From CBDHFQ01 sp965262565 (GTDB lineage Bacteria; Bacteroidota; Bacteroidia; J057): 64,000 bases of DNA. Position 1 is the stretch's first letter. Each line of letters opens with the position of its first letter. The notes beneath the pieces were generated by a model. The model worked only from the letters and a program-made list of their open reading frames with translations, did no database searches and had not been told where the DNA came from. A program made the position numbers and the translations under genes. Below, in pieces: positions 1-9,109 of the stretch. The stretch lies in NCBI GenBank assembly GCA_965262565.1, contig CBDHFQ010000020.1, forward strand, positions 248,001-312,000, given 5' to 3'.

Positions 1-153
1 CTTTGATAATGGAAATACGACCAGTGTAAAATCTCCCTCAAACTCTTTTCTGGTCTCTTGAACAGGTAGAATCGAAGGATCTATCTCCAGTTGATAATGA
101 TTTTTTACTACTTGAGCGGCAGCCTGTTGAATTTCTGATATAACATCTAACAT
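1..153 (-). CDS. argS: Arginyl-tRNA synthetase, N-terminal 51 codons (cut by window edge)
   Basis: The reverse strand from the ATG at 153 runs open to the window edge. It reads MLDVISEIQQAAAQ at the start and then contains TRKEFEGDFTLVVFPL. This matches the N-terminal additional domain of Bacteroidota ArgS, where a KEFEGDYTLVVFP-type segment is characteristic. ArgS charges tRNA-Arg in the cytoplasm. The class I catalytic domain (HIGH-like motif) lies outside the window, so the call rests on the N-terminal segment alone. The gene is transcribed in the same direction as the LptF/LptG permease gene, whose stop lies 30 bases upstream of this ATG. Confidence 0.82.
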   Translation of the reverse strand, partial: MLDVISEIQQAAAQVVKNHYQLEIDPSILPVQETRKEFEGDFTLVVFPLSK

Positions 154-183
154 AAATAATGTCTGGATTAGGGAAATATATCT

Positions 184-1941
184 TTATTGATCTATAATAG
201 ATGAAGGTAAAGTACCCTTTCTTCTAAACATAAAGGTGCGCACGGCCTGGAATAGAGAATTCATTCTATCACCTAAAGAGCTCCATATATGTTCGTCTAA
301 AATCCTTGAGTCAGTAGTAGCCTGATAAGTCAGTAAGATGGATAAAGGGCCAAAAACCATGACAGGAAGAAAAGCCCCTACCCATGGAAGAATTACATCT
401 TCTCTTGCCATCTTTTTCCCCTGGGTAATCATGACGTAAAAAAGAATGAAAAGAATCAGCGAAATAAGAGAAGGAAACCCAAGCCCCCCCTTTCGAATGA
501 TGGCTCCCAGGGAAGCACCGATGAGTACGAACAACAGGCAAGTCAAGGGAATAGCATATCGATGATAATATTCGAAATAATATTTTCTCACCGTTTTATC
601 GTCTTCAGCTTTCTTTTTAATCATGAACTCGAGATAACTCTTGACTGCCCGTGCATTAGTAAGCGCCCGATTAGCAAGTTCATGGGGCTCTACCTCCTCG
701 AAACATTCGATTAATTCTCCCTGACTGACTTCAGCGGGAATAACTGGAATGGTATCTCTTTCAATTCTCGTTCTCAATGGATTCCTTACATTTTCTTTAC
801 TACTTACTGCTGAATTAGACGAAGCAGAACTGACCTTAACTGTTTTAGAAGCATTTTCTACTGAATGTTCAACTGATGCTTTGGGACTAACTTCTGCTAG
901 AGAACTCATTTGCGTCTTAGTTGCACTGGCTGTATCGTTTTTTGTAGAAGTACTATCCAGGTTTTGCGGAATACCCTCAATCTTATCAGGGGTATTGGGA
1001 AGTGAAATCCGTCTGGTATAAATTCCGGCCTGTTCAAAGGAAGTATCAACTCTCGTATATCTACCTACCTGGTCAAAATACTTTCTCCTATTTGCGATAC
1101 TCAACTTATTGAGACTATCCACAGACCTACCCAATCGTGCCATTGGCATAGTGATCTGATGCTTAAAATGACTTTCATCCGTTCTACTAAGATCAAATCC
1201 ACTGAGGTTGAAATGATAGTACAAAGAGTCGTAATAGGTCCTACCGTGTTTATATGTATCGGGTTTACCTGCTTCTGGTTTATATTCTTCATATCTGGAG
1301 CCGGAATATAAAGTCATTTTCATAGATCGACCTCCGGGAAGTAAATGGGTGAGGGCTGAATCTGCCAGAATAATATTTGTATTCCCTCTTTTCTCGGTAT
1401 GATCGTAAATCATGACATCGTAAAGTGTACCTGTACTGAGGTCTTTATCAGAAACCCTGATAACAAATCCATCGATATCATTGTAAAAATGCCCCGGTTT
1501 AATAGCTACATCGGGTTTTTTTCGCTGAACATCATACAACAAGCTAAAAAACTTAAGATTGGAAGATGGGATCACATTGAAGGTAAACCAATACGAAATA
1601 CCGGTCATGATCAGGCCCACAAAGATCAATGGACGCATTGTCCTGAAAATATTGATGCCCGAAGACTTTATGGCTGCTAATTCATAGTTTTCACCTAATG
1701 TGCCATACGTAATGAGCCCAGCTGCTAACAGAGCAACGGGCAGAGCGGTAATACTTAATCGTCCGCTCGCATAGAAAAAAAGCTTTCCAATCACGTCCAA
1801 TCCTAATCCTTTACCGAAAATTTCATCCATGTAAAGCGCCATGAATTGCATGACAAGGATAAACAGGATGACTGCAAAACTCATCAACAAAGGGCCAATA
1901 TAGGATCGAAGAAACAGCCACTCTAAACGAAATATTTTCAT
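184..1941 (-). CDS. LptF/LptG-family lipopolysaccharide export permease
   Basis: 585 residues, YjgP/YjgQ family. LptF and LptG form the inner-membrane part of the LptB2FG transporter that extracts LPS from the membrane for transport to the outer membrane. Three hydrophobic segments lie in the first ~120 residues and three more after ~460 (beginning near YAIPLTCLLFVLIGASLG), with a beta-rich periplasmic domain between them. The motif LGAIIRKGGLGFP follows the first C-terminal helix and is typical of the family. Residues ~320-400 form a Ser/Thr/Lys-rich low-complexity insert, which makes the protein longer than the usual ~360-480 residues. F and G cannot be told apart from the sequence alone. 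Confidence 0.88.
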   Translation of the reverse strand: MKIFRLEWLFLRSYIGPLLMSFAVILFILVMQFMALYMDEIFGKGLGLDVIGKLFFYASGRLSITALPVALLAAGLITYGTLGENYELAAIKSSGINIFRTMRPLIFVGLIMTGISYWFTFNVIPSSNLKFFSLLYDVQRKKPDVAIKPGHFYNDIDGFVIRVSDKDLSTGTLYDVMIYDHTEKRGNTNIILADSALTHLLPGGRSMKMTLYSGSRYEEYKPEAGKPDTYKHGRTYYDSLYYHFNLSGFDLSRTDESHFKHQITMPMARLGRSVDSLNKLSIANRRKYFDQVGRYTRVDTSFEQAGIYTRRISLPNTPDKIEGIPQNLDSTSTKNDTASATKTQMSSLAEVSPKASVEHSVENASKTVKVSSASSNSAVSSKENVRNPLRTRIERDTIPVIPAEVSQGELIECFEEVEPHELANRALTNARAVKSYLEFMIKKKAEDDKTVRKYYFEYYHRYAIPLTCLLFVLIGASLGAIIRKGGLGFPSLISLILFILFYVMITQGKKMAREDVILPWVGAFLPVMVFGPLSILLTYQATTDSRILDEHIWSSLGDRMNSLFQAVRTFMFRRKGTLPSSIIDQ

Positions 1942-2042
1942 GCCGTAATTCCCAAAAATAATTACCTCTGTAAAGGTACTAAAGTATTTCTTAAGACGTG
2001 AAATGGTTGTACGTAGTTATCATTGGTAGAAAATTAGGTGTT

Positions 2043-2960
2043 TTATGTTTGTGCCAATACGTAAAGAACGGCCATTCTTACAGCTACTCCATTTTCTACC
2101 TGCTCTAAGATAATGGCGTCTGAAGAGTCTGCTACTTCCGAAGTAATTTCCACGCCTCTGTTGATAGGGCCTGGATGCATGATGACTAAAGGATGACCTA
2201 CTTGCTCCATAACTTCGGGAGTTAATCCATAAAGCATATGATATTCCCTGAGGCTGGGAAAATATTTGATATCTTGCCTTTCTAATTGTATTCTAAGCAT
2301 ATTCACTGCATCGCACCATTGAAGTGCAGGTAAAAGGTGGTAACTTACTTTAACCCCTAACTCCTCTATATAAGGTGGAATAAGTGTCGGGGGACCACAT
2401 ACCATTACCTCTGCGCCAAGTTTATTTAGGGCAAAAATGTTGGATAATGCCACTCTGCTATGTAAAATGTCTCCTACAATTGCTACCTTCAGGCCTGTCA
2501 CTCGGCCAAACTTTCTCTGCAGAGAGTAACAGTCTAATAATGCCTGTGTAGGATGTTCATGCGTTCCATCCCCGGCATTAATAATCTTGGCAGAAATGTG
2601 TTTACTCAGAAATACAGGAGCCCCGGGAAAAGGATGCCGAATAACAATCATGTCAACCTTCATGGCTAAAATGTTATTTACCGTATCCAGTAAAGTTTCT
2701 CCTTTTTTTACACTGCTGGTCGTAGCAGAAAAATTAATCACATCCGCAGACAATCTCTTTTCAGCTAACTCGAAAGACATTCTGGTTCTCGTAGAGCTTT
2801 CAAAAAACATATTGGCTACTGTGATGTCTCTTAAGGAGGGAACTTTTCTAATGGGCCTGTTGAGTACTTCTTTAAAATTATCTGCAACCTCAAAAACGTG
2901 CTTTATATCTTCTTTAGAGATGTATTTTATTCCTAACAGATGTTGCTGACTAAAAGACAT
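2043..2960 (-). CDS. pyrB: Aspartate carbamoyltransferase, catalytic chain
   Basis: 305 residues, full length for the catalytic chain. It condenses carbamoyl phosphate with aspartate in the second step of pyrimidine synthesis. Carbamoyl-phosphate-binding SSTRTR is at residues 55-60, the KKGET loop at 85-89, HPTQ at 136-139 and the C-terminal HPGPINRG motif near 268. The start is 3 bases past the stop of pyrR, so the two genes form a tight pyrR-pyrB operon. No regulatory chain gene (pyrI) is next to it in this window. Confidence 0.96.
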   Translation of the reverse strand: MSFSQQHLLGIKYISKEDIKHVFEVADNFKEVLNRPIRKVPSLRDITVANMFFESSTRTRMSFELAEKRLSADVINFSATTSSVKKGETLLDTVNNILAMKVDMIVIRHPFPGAPVFLSKHISAKIINAGDGTHEHPTQALLDCYSLQRKFGRVTGLKVAIVGDILHSRVALSNIFALNKLGAEVMVCGPPTLIPPYIEELGVKVSYHLLPALQWCDAVNMLRIQLERQDIKYFPSLREYHMLYGLTPEVMEQVGHPLVIMHPGPINRGVEITSEVADSSDAIILEQVENGVAVRMAVLYVLAQT

Positions 2961-2963
2961 ATA

Positions 2964-3521
2964 TTAATCTTCCTTGGTTTGAGAAACTAAATATACCTGA
3001 TCTTTTCCTCCACTTTCCATTAATTCGACAATAACCCTTTCAGTCTCTATGGTATCAACTTCAATACCCACAAAAGAAGGTTCGATAGGTAGCTCTCTTT
3101 TTCTCTTTCTATCTACTAATACTAACAATTCCACTGATTGTGGGCGGCCATAAGCTAACATAGCGTCCAGAGCAGCTCTGACCGTTCTGCCAGTATACAA
3201 GACGTCATCCACCAATATCACCCTATTTTGTTCAATCAGAAAGTCAATTTTCGTTCTGTTTGGAGTTAAAGGGGCACCACGTCGTCTGAAATCATCCCGA
3301 AAAAAAGTAATGTCTAAGGCACCGTATGGAAGATATAAATTGTCATCTATGGTTTTTAAGGTATCAATAATCCTTTTAGCAAGAAATACACCTCTAGGCT
3401 GAATCCCCAACATTACTGTATCCTGAAATTGATCGTAGGATTCTAGTAACTGATGACACAATCTTAATAAAGTTATTCTGAGCTTTCCTTCTGGAAATAA
3501 ATCCAATTTAGCAGGTCCCAT
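2964..3521 (-). CDS. pyrR: PyrR-type uracil phosphoribosyltransferase / pyrimidine regulator
   Basis: 185 residues. The PRPP-binding loop VILVDDVLYTGRT is at 101-113, and the upstream GIQPRGVFLAKRI segment is typical of PyrR. PyrR homologues bind PRPP and uracil or UMP, and in Firmicutes they attenuate pyr mRNA in response to UMP. Its position as first gene of an operon with pyrB fits a regulatory or salvage role. I found no clear PyrR anti-terminator structure in the 240 bases upstream, so RNA-level regulation is not shown here. Whether the protein is mainly an enzyme or a regulator is open. Confidence 0.93.
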   Translation of the reverse strand: MGPAKLDLFPEGKLRITLLRLCHQLLESYDQFQDTVMLGIQPRGVFLAKRIIDTLKTIDDNLYLPYGALDITFFRDDFRRRGAPLTPNRTKIDFLIEQNRVILVDDVLYTGRTVRAALDAMLAYGRPQSVELLVLVDRKRKRELPIEPSFVGIEVDTIETERVIVELMESGGKDQVYLVSQTKED

Positions 3522-3762
3522 ATATGATTAAATGGAGAAATGTAAACATTGGTATACGGTGAAGATATGACATTATCTTTAGGACAACAATCAAAGGAAG
3601 TAACTTTCACCTTCATATATGTAAATACGATCAGGATGGATATGACACAGAACAGATTCTGAATTAACCAGGAATCTAATAGTTTATATATTCTGTAATG
3701 CTCGGGGTAGTAAAAAAGTGGTAGAGGTGTGGATAATAAGAGTTCTAGTTTGCTTTCGCGTG

Positions 3763-4203
3763 TTATTCTCTTAGGTGATCAGGTAAATCAATTTGTTTAT
3801 CCTTGTAAAAATCATTGTTTTTACGATATTGGTGTTCTTTTTTAAAGCGCTGATCCTGAATATGCTTCATGTTATCTATCCTCATTTCCAGTTGCTTCAG
3901 CTTTGCTCCATTTTGAGAATTAATCTGATTTAACGCTAACAATCTATCATTCATATGTAAAAATCCCATGGTCATCAAAGGAAAAATCACAGAAACTAAT
4001 CCAAGCTTTACAGCTGTTGTCAGAGATTGTGTTGGTTGAAGCTTAAGCTCTTGAGAGGTAACTCCAGCTAGCCTATGTAATTTAATTTGCGCTTCATTTT
4101 CCATATTTGCGTTCTGGTTGTCGTTTGAAAAAAGAGGATAGTACGGCGAATCCAGGGGTTCGTAATCATCTTCATTCAATTTACTATGTTGCGTATTCCT
4201 CAT
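3763..4203 (-). CDS. Hypothetical single-pass membrane protein with coiled coil
   Basis: 146 residues, not recognised. An N-terminal polar, Asn/Asp-rich cytoplasmic stretch (1-65) is followed by one hydrophobic segment around residues 69-82 (LGLVSVIFPLMTMGF). A charged, heptad-like region follows (LKQLEMRIDNMKHIQDQRF), with a basic C-terminus. It stands alone between pyrR and the lepB control region, on the minus strand. The 241 bases between it and pyrR show no gene. Function unknown. A small membrane-anchored scaffold is possible but unsupported. Confidence 0.55.
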   Translation of the reverse strand: MRNTQHSKLNEDDYEPLDSPYYPLFSNDNQNANMENEAQIKLHRLAGVTSQELKLQPTQSLTTAVKLGLVSVIFPLMTMGFLHMNDRLLALNQINSQNGAKLKQLEMRIDNMKHIQDQRFKKEHQYRKNNDFYKDKQIDLPDHLRE

Positions 4204-4470
4204 ATAATTAAAAATTCCATCTTTGCTTCACTAAATGTTCTAGTTGGTAAATTTTGAAGCAGTTCACATAACACAACATGCTAAAGAAAATAACTGAGCT
4301 AATCCTTTATAATACCTTTATTCTTTTCGTTTACATTATAAATATCATAATAATTCCGGTTAATACGATAGTTTGTATCCTACACGGAAAAATTACTTGC
4401 AAGTACGGTTAGTTATACGGGTTGAAATGTTTTTTAGAAGGGGCTTTAAAATGCGTATAAATCAACTCGG

Positions 4471-4478
4471 TAGTTTTG
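4471..4478 (+). promoter_or_regulatory. Possible -7 promoter box TAGTTTTG
   Basis: Exact match to the Bacteroidota TAnnTTTG -7 consensus. No good TTG -33 element at the right spacing, only CTTTAAA about 22 bases upstream. The nearest downstream gene (lepB) starts about 240 bases away with a second, closer promoter box. This one would therefore drive a long leader or a separate small transcript. Low confidence. Confidence 0.25.
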
Positions 4479-4665
4479 CGTTATTAAGAAAAGGCGTTTA
4501 ATTAAGCCATGGAAACATGTCAGATTAGACATTTCCGATATTCTGATAAAAGGAAGCATCCCGGAACGCGCTAATAATTTTACAGCAACTGTAAGCATTT
4601 TTAAAACGTAGCAACAAATTAAGTAAAGAGTTAAAACTTGGAATGGAAAGAGCCAAGGGATTTAT

Positions 4666-4673
4666 TAACTTTG
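4666..4673 (+). promoter_or_regulatory. Predicted promoter (-7 box TAACTTTG) of lepB
   Basis: Exact match to TAnnTTTG, 46 bases upstream of the lepB ATG at 4720. A TTG triplet at 4638-4640 sits about 25 bases upstream, slightly further than the usual -33 spacing. The position fits a normal leader of about 35-40 nt. Confidence 0.45.
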
Positions 4674-4719
4674 CATACTTTAGTCAAATTTTCAGATATA
4701 GAACATAAATCATCCAAAC

Positions 4720-6295
4720 ATGGATAGCACAACAATATTTTATTCTCTTCTTTTTGGACTGTTTTATATTGGAATAAGTCTTGGGCTTCACAAACTATTT
4801 GAAAAAGCGGGAGAACAGGGGTGGAAAGCTTGGATTCCAATATATTGTGATGTAGTGTGGTTAAAAATTATTGGTAAGCCTATTTGGTGGATTATACTAA
4901 CATTGATACCTATTGTCAGAACTTTGGTTAAAATTTCTATGAATATAGAATTAGCTAAGGCATATGGGAAATATAAATTCAAAGAGCAGGCTGGGGCAGT
5001 AATTATCCCTTTTATATATTTTCCCCAAATAGGGTTCGATAAAAAAACACATTATATAGGCCCACCTGCTGAACAAAAGAATATTCCTGCAAAAAGTGGA
5101 GGAAGAGAATGGGGCAGATGCTTTTCTTTTTGCAGGAGTTGCTGCATTGATTATAAGAACCTTTTTCATAGAAGCTTTCATGATACCTACAAGTTCTATG
5201 GAAAGAACGTTAATGGCAGGAGACTTTCTGTTCGTCAGCAAATTTCATTATGGCCCCAGGATGCCTAAGATTCCTTTGGCTGTACCTTTTGTTCATAATA
5301 AAATCAGTGTTAATCTCTCTTCTTTGGGCATTAACTTCACGGTTCCTTCTTATCTGGATTTTATAGAACTTCCTTATTTTAGACTTCCTGGCCTTACAGA
5401 GGTAAAAAGAAATGATATAGTGGTATTTAATTATCCTGCACATGATGTTCATGACCTTGGAGATGGAGCAGGAAAGGTTCAGGTGTTAAGCATGAAGGAA
5501 AACTATATTAAAAGATGTGTAGCAGTAGCGGGAGATACCTTATCTATAAAAAACCAACAAATATATATAGATGGAAAAGAAGCATGGAACCCTCCTAATA
5601 TGCAGTACCAATATGCAGTGACTGCAAAATCTGAAAGTAATTTCGTTTCCAGAAAAAGAGTAAAAGGCACCAGAGGACTATTTGAATTTACTTTCCCGGA
5701 TATGAATGAACTGGGATTCCGTAAGTTACTACTACAGTCACAGGGAAATAGGCAAGACATTGTAACTCAAAATGCAAATTGGACTCCGACTTCTGTTCAT
5801 CCCAACGTCTTTTTCATGTGGATGCCTGATTCTATCGCAAAAATTCTGGAAACTAATCCTACCATTCAAGAAGTAGATACGGTATATGACAAAAAAGGAG
5901 AGTTCGTTCCGAGTGTATACCCTCGTCAACAATCTACTTTCCCCCATAATCAGGATAATTTTGGTCCAATCGTAATACCAAAAGAGGGAATGAAAATCAA
6001 ATTTAATCTAAAAAATTATTCCTTGTACAAGAGAGTGATTGAAGCCTATGAGAAGCATGAAATCACTACTAAAGATGGAAAAGTTTATATAGACGGAAAT
6101 CCGACAGATACGTATACATTTGAAATGGATTACTATTTTATGATGGGGGACAACAGACATAATTCTGAGGATAGTCGCTTTTGGGGATTTGTTCCTGAAA
6201 ACCATATTGTTGGAAAGCCTTTGTTTATCTTTTTCTCCTATGAAAAAGATTTCTTTATCAGGTGGAATCGAATAGGAACCCAAAATATTCGATAG
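4720..6295 (+). CDS. lepB: Signal peptidase I with N-terminal membrane extension; frame interrupted at 5111-5114
   Basis: Type I signal peptidase (S26), which cleaves signal peptides at the outer face of the inner membrane. The first frame gives a hydrophobic N-terminal region (DUF5684-like, residues 1-~125) ending in GGREW. The continuation is in the next frame and starts at ADAFLFAGVAA. Removing one G from the GGGG run at 5111-5114 joins them into a 524-residue protein, normal for Bacteroidota. The catalytic Ser is in IPTSSMERTL (~159) and the catalytic Lys in YIKRCVAVAGD (~264). The GDNRHNSEDSRFWG box lies near 481-494, after a long insertion typical of the phylum. The gene is essential in most bacteria, so the frameshift is probably a sequence error. 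Confidence 0.9.
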
Positions 6296-6344
6296 CAAGG
6301 TCTGATCATATTGCGGCAAGTATCATTCTCGTAATAAGTTAGCC

Positions 6345-6719
6345 ATGGAACTAGACTTAAATACAAGGTGGAAGCGACTTGAGGGTTATCTGGAGCATCA
6401 ATTTGGTAAGAAAATGACCCTGGAGTCAATCATCTTCTTGATAGGTGTAAGGGAATTAGGAGCAAATCCACGAGAGTTTACTAAGGAAGAAAAAGTAGAC
6501 TTAATGCATATAGCCATTTGTAAGCTCTTCTCCTTTTCTGGCTATTATGAATTATCCTACTTGGATAATGATGGTTGGCCCCACTGGAAATTACTAAAAC
6601 CACTACCGCATCAGGATATTTTTTCTCAAATCCATATTCTTAAAGAACATATTCTGGCTTATTTCGAATCAGAAGGAGTATACCAGAATGATTCTCCCCA
6701 TATTGAAAATAATCTTTGA
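6345..6719 (+). CDS. Conserved hypothetical protein (Bacteroidota)
   Basis: 124 residues, soluble and acidic, with no signal peptide or membrane segment. Segments such as FLIGVRELG, EKVDLMHIA and DGWPHWKLLKPLP look like a small conserved Bacteroidota family of unknown function. It starts 49 bases after the lepB stop on the same strand and may be co-transcribed with it. I cannot name a function. Confidence 0.6.
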   Translation: MELDLNTRWKRLEGYLEHQFGKKMTLESIIFLIGVRELGANPREFTKEEKVDLMHIAICKLFSFSGYYELSYLDNDGWPHWKLLKPLPHQDIFSQIHILKEHILAYFESEGVYQNDSPHIENNL

Positions 6720-7017
6720 TTGTGAATAACAGTCCCCATCATTTCATCGTTACATAAACAGAAAGTTTAATTTTTCCTGCTTCTGTTTAAGTAAATAATG
6801 CTGTAAACTTAAACCCAAAGCCTATTTATATCTATGAAGCTATTTAAATAGGTGTACTTGAATTTGTAAACAAATTACATATATTGCTTGTGTCAGAAAT
6901 ACTGCTATATGCTGTGGTTTGAAGCGGATTAATTGCAAATATTATTAACGCAATCGTATCGTTAATTAGTTGAATTTACTGTCTGTGAAAATATGCTATT
7001 ATGCTATTTACAGTCAG
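6720..7017. other. Intergenic region, about 300 bp
   Basis: AT-rich with no convincing gene. An AT-rich inverted repeat (AAACAGAA at 6756-6763 with TTCTGTTT at 6781-6788) lies 37 bases after the preceding gene. It lacks a T-tract, so it is only a weak terminator candidate. Confidence 0.35.
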
Positions 7018-7947
7018 ATGAAGAAAATAGAAATCATGCCACTGTTTGATGCAATAAGGAAACACGATCTCAAGTATTTAGAGCATTATTTAATGCTTGG
7101 GGGATCAGCAAATGCGAGAAATGACCGGGGGAGTTCCCTGCTTCACGAGGCTGTATACGAAGAAAACAATGCCGCTGTAGCACTATTATTAGCTTATAAT
7201 GCCATGGCTAATGTCATTGACATGTTTGGTAATACTCCTCTTCATCTTGCTTGTATATTGGGAAATAGAGAAGCTGCGAGATTATTATTGGCTCATGGAG
7301 CAGAAATAGATTATACTTCAGAAAGAAGGAGTTGGACTCCTCTTATGATGGCAATAAACGAAAATTTCACAGATATTGCAGAATGGCTCATTTCCGAAGG
7401 CGCAAATCTTAATCATGTGGATCGACAGCAAGGATGGACTCCACTGCTAGTAGCTTGTGAGCAAGGACTTACAGATATATCAAAACAATTAATTGCTAAA
7501 GGTAGTCAGGTTCATGCAAAGGTCACCGCAGGAGATGCAAAAGGGAGGTCGGCTATACATATGTTAAGTTATTATGGAGAAGTGGAAGCCATTAATATGT
7601 TGCTTGATCAAGGAGTGGACATAAATCTGATGCCGGAAGGAGGTGGCTTAAGTGCTTTACATTGGGCTGTTTACAATGATCATTTCAGGCTCATGCGCTT
7701 CTTGGTAGAAAGAGGAGCAGAAGTTAATATCCAGGCTACAGGTATATACCAGGGAAGAACTCCACTTCACTATACCGTTTCAGGAGGTAAAGCCAGAATG
7801 GCAGAATACTTATTGACCTACGGAGCGGATCCTTTGTTTAAGGATTTGGAAGGAATGTCTCCCATCCAAATGTCCTTAAATAGATTTAACTCTTCTAAAA
7901 AACCTAAAGACAAGCTTATCTTAGAATTAATGGAACAGCATATATAA
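7018..7947 (+). CDS. Ankyrin-repeat protein
   Basis: 309 residues from the ATG at 7018. A TTG 48 bases further upstream would add a segment that does not resemble the repeats. About eight ankyrin repeats cover nearly the whole protein. Clear examples are GNTPLHLACILGNREAARLLLAHGAEI-type units near residues 71-100, and WTPLMMAINENFTDIAEWLI and GRTPLHYTVSGGKARMAEYLL in later repeats. Ankyrin stacks bind partner proteins. There is no catalytic domain or signal peptide, so it is probably a cytoplasmic binding or scaffold protein. The partner is unknown and the gene stands alone between two intergenic regions. Confidence 0.88.
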   Translation: MKKIEIMPLFDAIRKHDLKYLEHYLMLGGSANARNDRGSSLLHEAVYEENNAAVALLLAYNAMANVIDMFGNTPLHLACILGNREAARLLLAHGAEIDYTSERRSWTPLMMAINENFTDIAEWLISEGANLNHVDRQQGWTPLLVACEQGLTDISKQLIAKGSQVHAKVTAGDAKGRSAIHMLSYYGEVEAINMLLDQGVDINLMPEGGGLSALHWAVYNDHFRLMRFLVERGAEVNIQATGIYQGRTPLHYTVSGGKARMAEYLLTYGADPLFKDLEGMSPIQMSLNRFNSSKKPKDKLILELMEQHI

Positions 7948-8081
7948 TTTTTTCTGTACGTATGGATGTAATATTAAAAGTACTGGTACCATATTATGTT
8001 CTCCAAGACTAACTTCAAGTGCGTAAGTTTACTTTTTAACATAAGTCTTCTACCATTAATTATATGCATGAATAATAATAA

Positions 8082-8108
8082 TAGCGGCCCCCAAAGGAGA
8101 AGCCGCTA
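8082..8108. terminator. Hairpin between convergent genes, possible bidirectional terminator
   Basis: A perfect 7-bp inverted repeat, TAGCGGC at 8082-8088 and GCCGCTA at 8102-8108, with a 13-base loop. It lies between the ankyrin gene (ends 7947) and the converging coiled-coil gene (ends 8147). The minus-strand side is followed by an alternating TTATTATTATT tract, the plus side by ATGTTTTG. A weak intrinsic terminator serving both genes is likely. Confidence 0.5.
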
Positions 8109-8146
8109 AACTATGTTTTGTCGAATTTAGTCGATCAATATGGTGG

Positions 8147-9109
8147 CTAGTTAACCCTAAATTCCCCCTCCCCTAAAATATCCCCTTCATGCATAATTTG
8201 TACTTTATAAAGACCTTCGGTCCAGGTTTCAGAAGTGGGAAGTTTGAAATCTATAGTTACTGATTCTTTCGTTTTGGTGTAATTGACAGGAGCCTCATTT
8301 GAAACCGTCTTCATTTGCCCTTGAATAGATTCATTTCCTCCATATCCCTCTTCAGGATTTGCCAAAATAAATCCATCTGGAGATCTAATAATCATATACA
8401 ACTGATAAAGTTTAGCTTCTGCAGCGTAAGATTCCAGGATATCAAAACGTACCTGTAATACCTCCAGATCTGAGTGTTTAAATTGATATCCCGCCTCAAC
8501 TTTACCATTAGAAATCTTTTTGTTGAAAAACTTGAAATTTGCTACGGTTAACTTATTAACCATATTCATGTATTTCTGGTTTTTACCCACAACGCGCCTT
8601 AAAGAGTCTACCTCATTTCTCAATCTGTTGGTTTCCTCAGCATATTGTTGGCGTCTTTCCTGGTCCTTCTTAATCATGGTATCGAGGATAGATTTCTGCT
8701 TTTGATTATCCTGATACACTCTGTCAAGCTCTGTTTTATATCTTTCCGATAAATCGCCCTTCAATCTAGCCAGAATGGTTTCCAATTCACTGATCTTCCT
8801 CTTATCAATCTTGCCCTCGCGTTTTAGTCTTTCTATCACTTCTTCGTACTTTTTAACCCTGGCATAGGATTGTTCGAGCAATTCATTAGTTACATCTATC
8901 TCCTCTTGCCTGTCATCATATATGATTTCCAGGTGATTAAGGTTGTTTTCAATTTCTAATAACTCCCCCTCTAATTGATCGATTTCAACACTTTGAACCT
9001 TAATTAGGTTATCTTTATTAAAATACTCCACACCTAAATATGCCACTCCTGACATAAATAAGAGACCCGCTAAGACCAGCAAGATTTTTAGTGTGTTATT
9101 ATTGGTCAT
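8147..9109 (-). CDS. Membrane-anchored coiled-coil protein
   Basis: 320 residues. One N-terminal hydrophobic segment (residues ~8-29, LKILLVLAGLLFMSGVAYLG) is followed by a long, highly charged coiled coil (~38-190, heptads such as IERLKREGKIDKRKISELE). A beta-rich C-terminal domain (~195-320) ends in GLYKVQIMHEGDILGEGEFRV, which resembles small Ig-like folds. The helix and topology suggest a periplasmic coiled coil anchored in the inner membrane. I recognise similar unnamed proteins in Bacteroidota but no function. Confidence 0.6.
   Translation of the reverse strand: MTNNNTLKILLVLAGLLFMSGVAYLGVEYFNKDNLIKVQSVEIDQLEGELLEIENNLNHLEIIYDDRQEEIDVTNELLEQSYARVKKYEEVIERLKREGKIDKRKISELETILARLKGDLSERYKTELDRVYQDNQKQKSILDTMIKKDQERRQQYAEETNRLRNEVDSLRRVVGKNQKYMNMVNKLTVANFKFFNKKISNGKVEAGYQFKHSDLEVLQVRFDILESYAAEAKLYQLYMIIRSPDGFILANPEEGYGGNESIQGQMKTVSNEAPVNYTKTKESVTIDFKLPTSETWTEGLYKVQIMHEGDILGEGEFRVN

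Larger units (their letters stand above)
4204..4719. other. Intergenic region, 516 bp, between divergent genes
   Basis: No long reading frame on either strand. It holds two matches to the Bacteroidota -7 box TAnnTTTG on the plus strand, TAGTTTTG at 4471-4478 and TAACTTTG at 4666-4673. Between them lies a tiny plus-strand frame at 4509-4574 (21 codons, METCQIRHF start) with no clear support. The first 200 bases are very AT-rich and probably contain the minus-strand promoter of the hypothetical gene ending at 3763. Confidence 0.5.

Noticed and set aside
6970..7017. Extended start of the ankyrin protein at a TTG
   Set aside because: The extra 16 residues do not resemble an ankyrin repeat or a signal peptide. 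The ATG at 7018 begins the natural protein.
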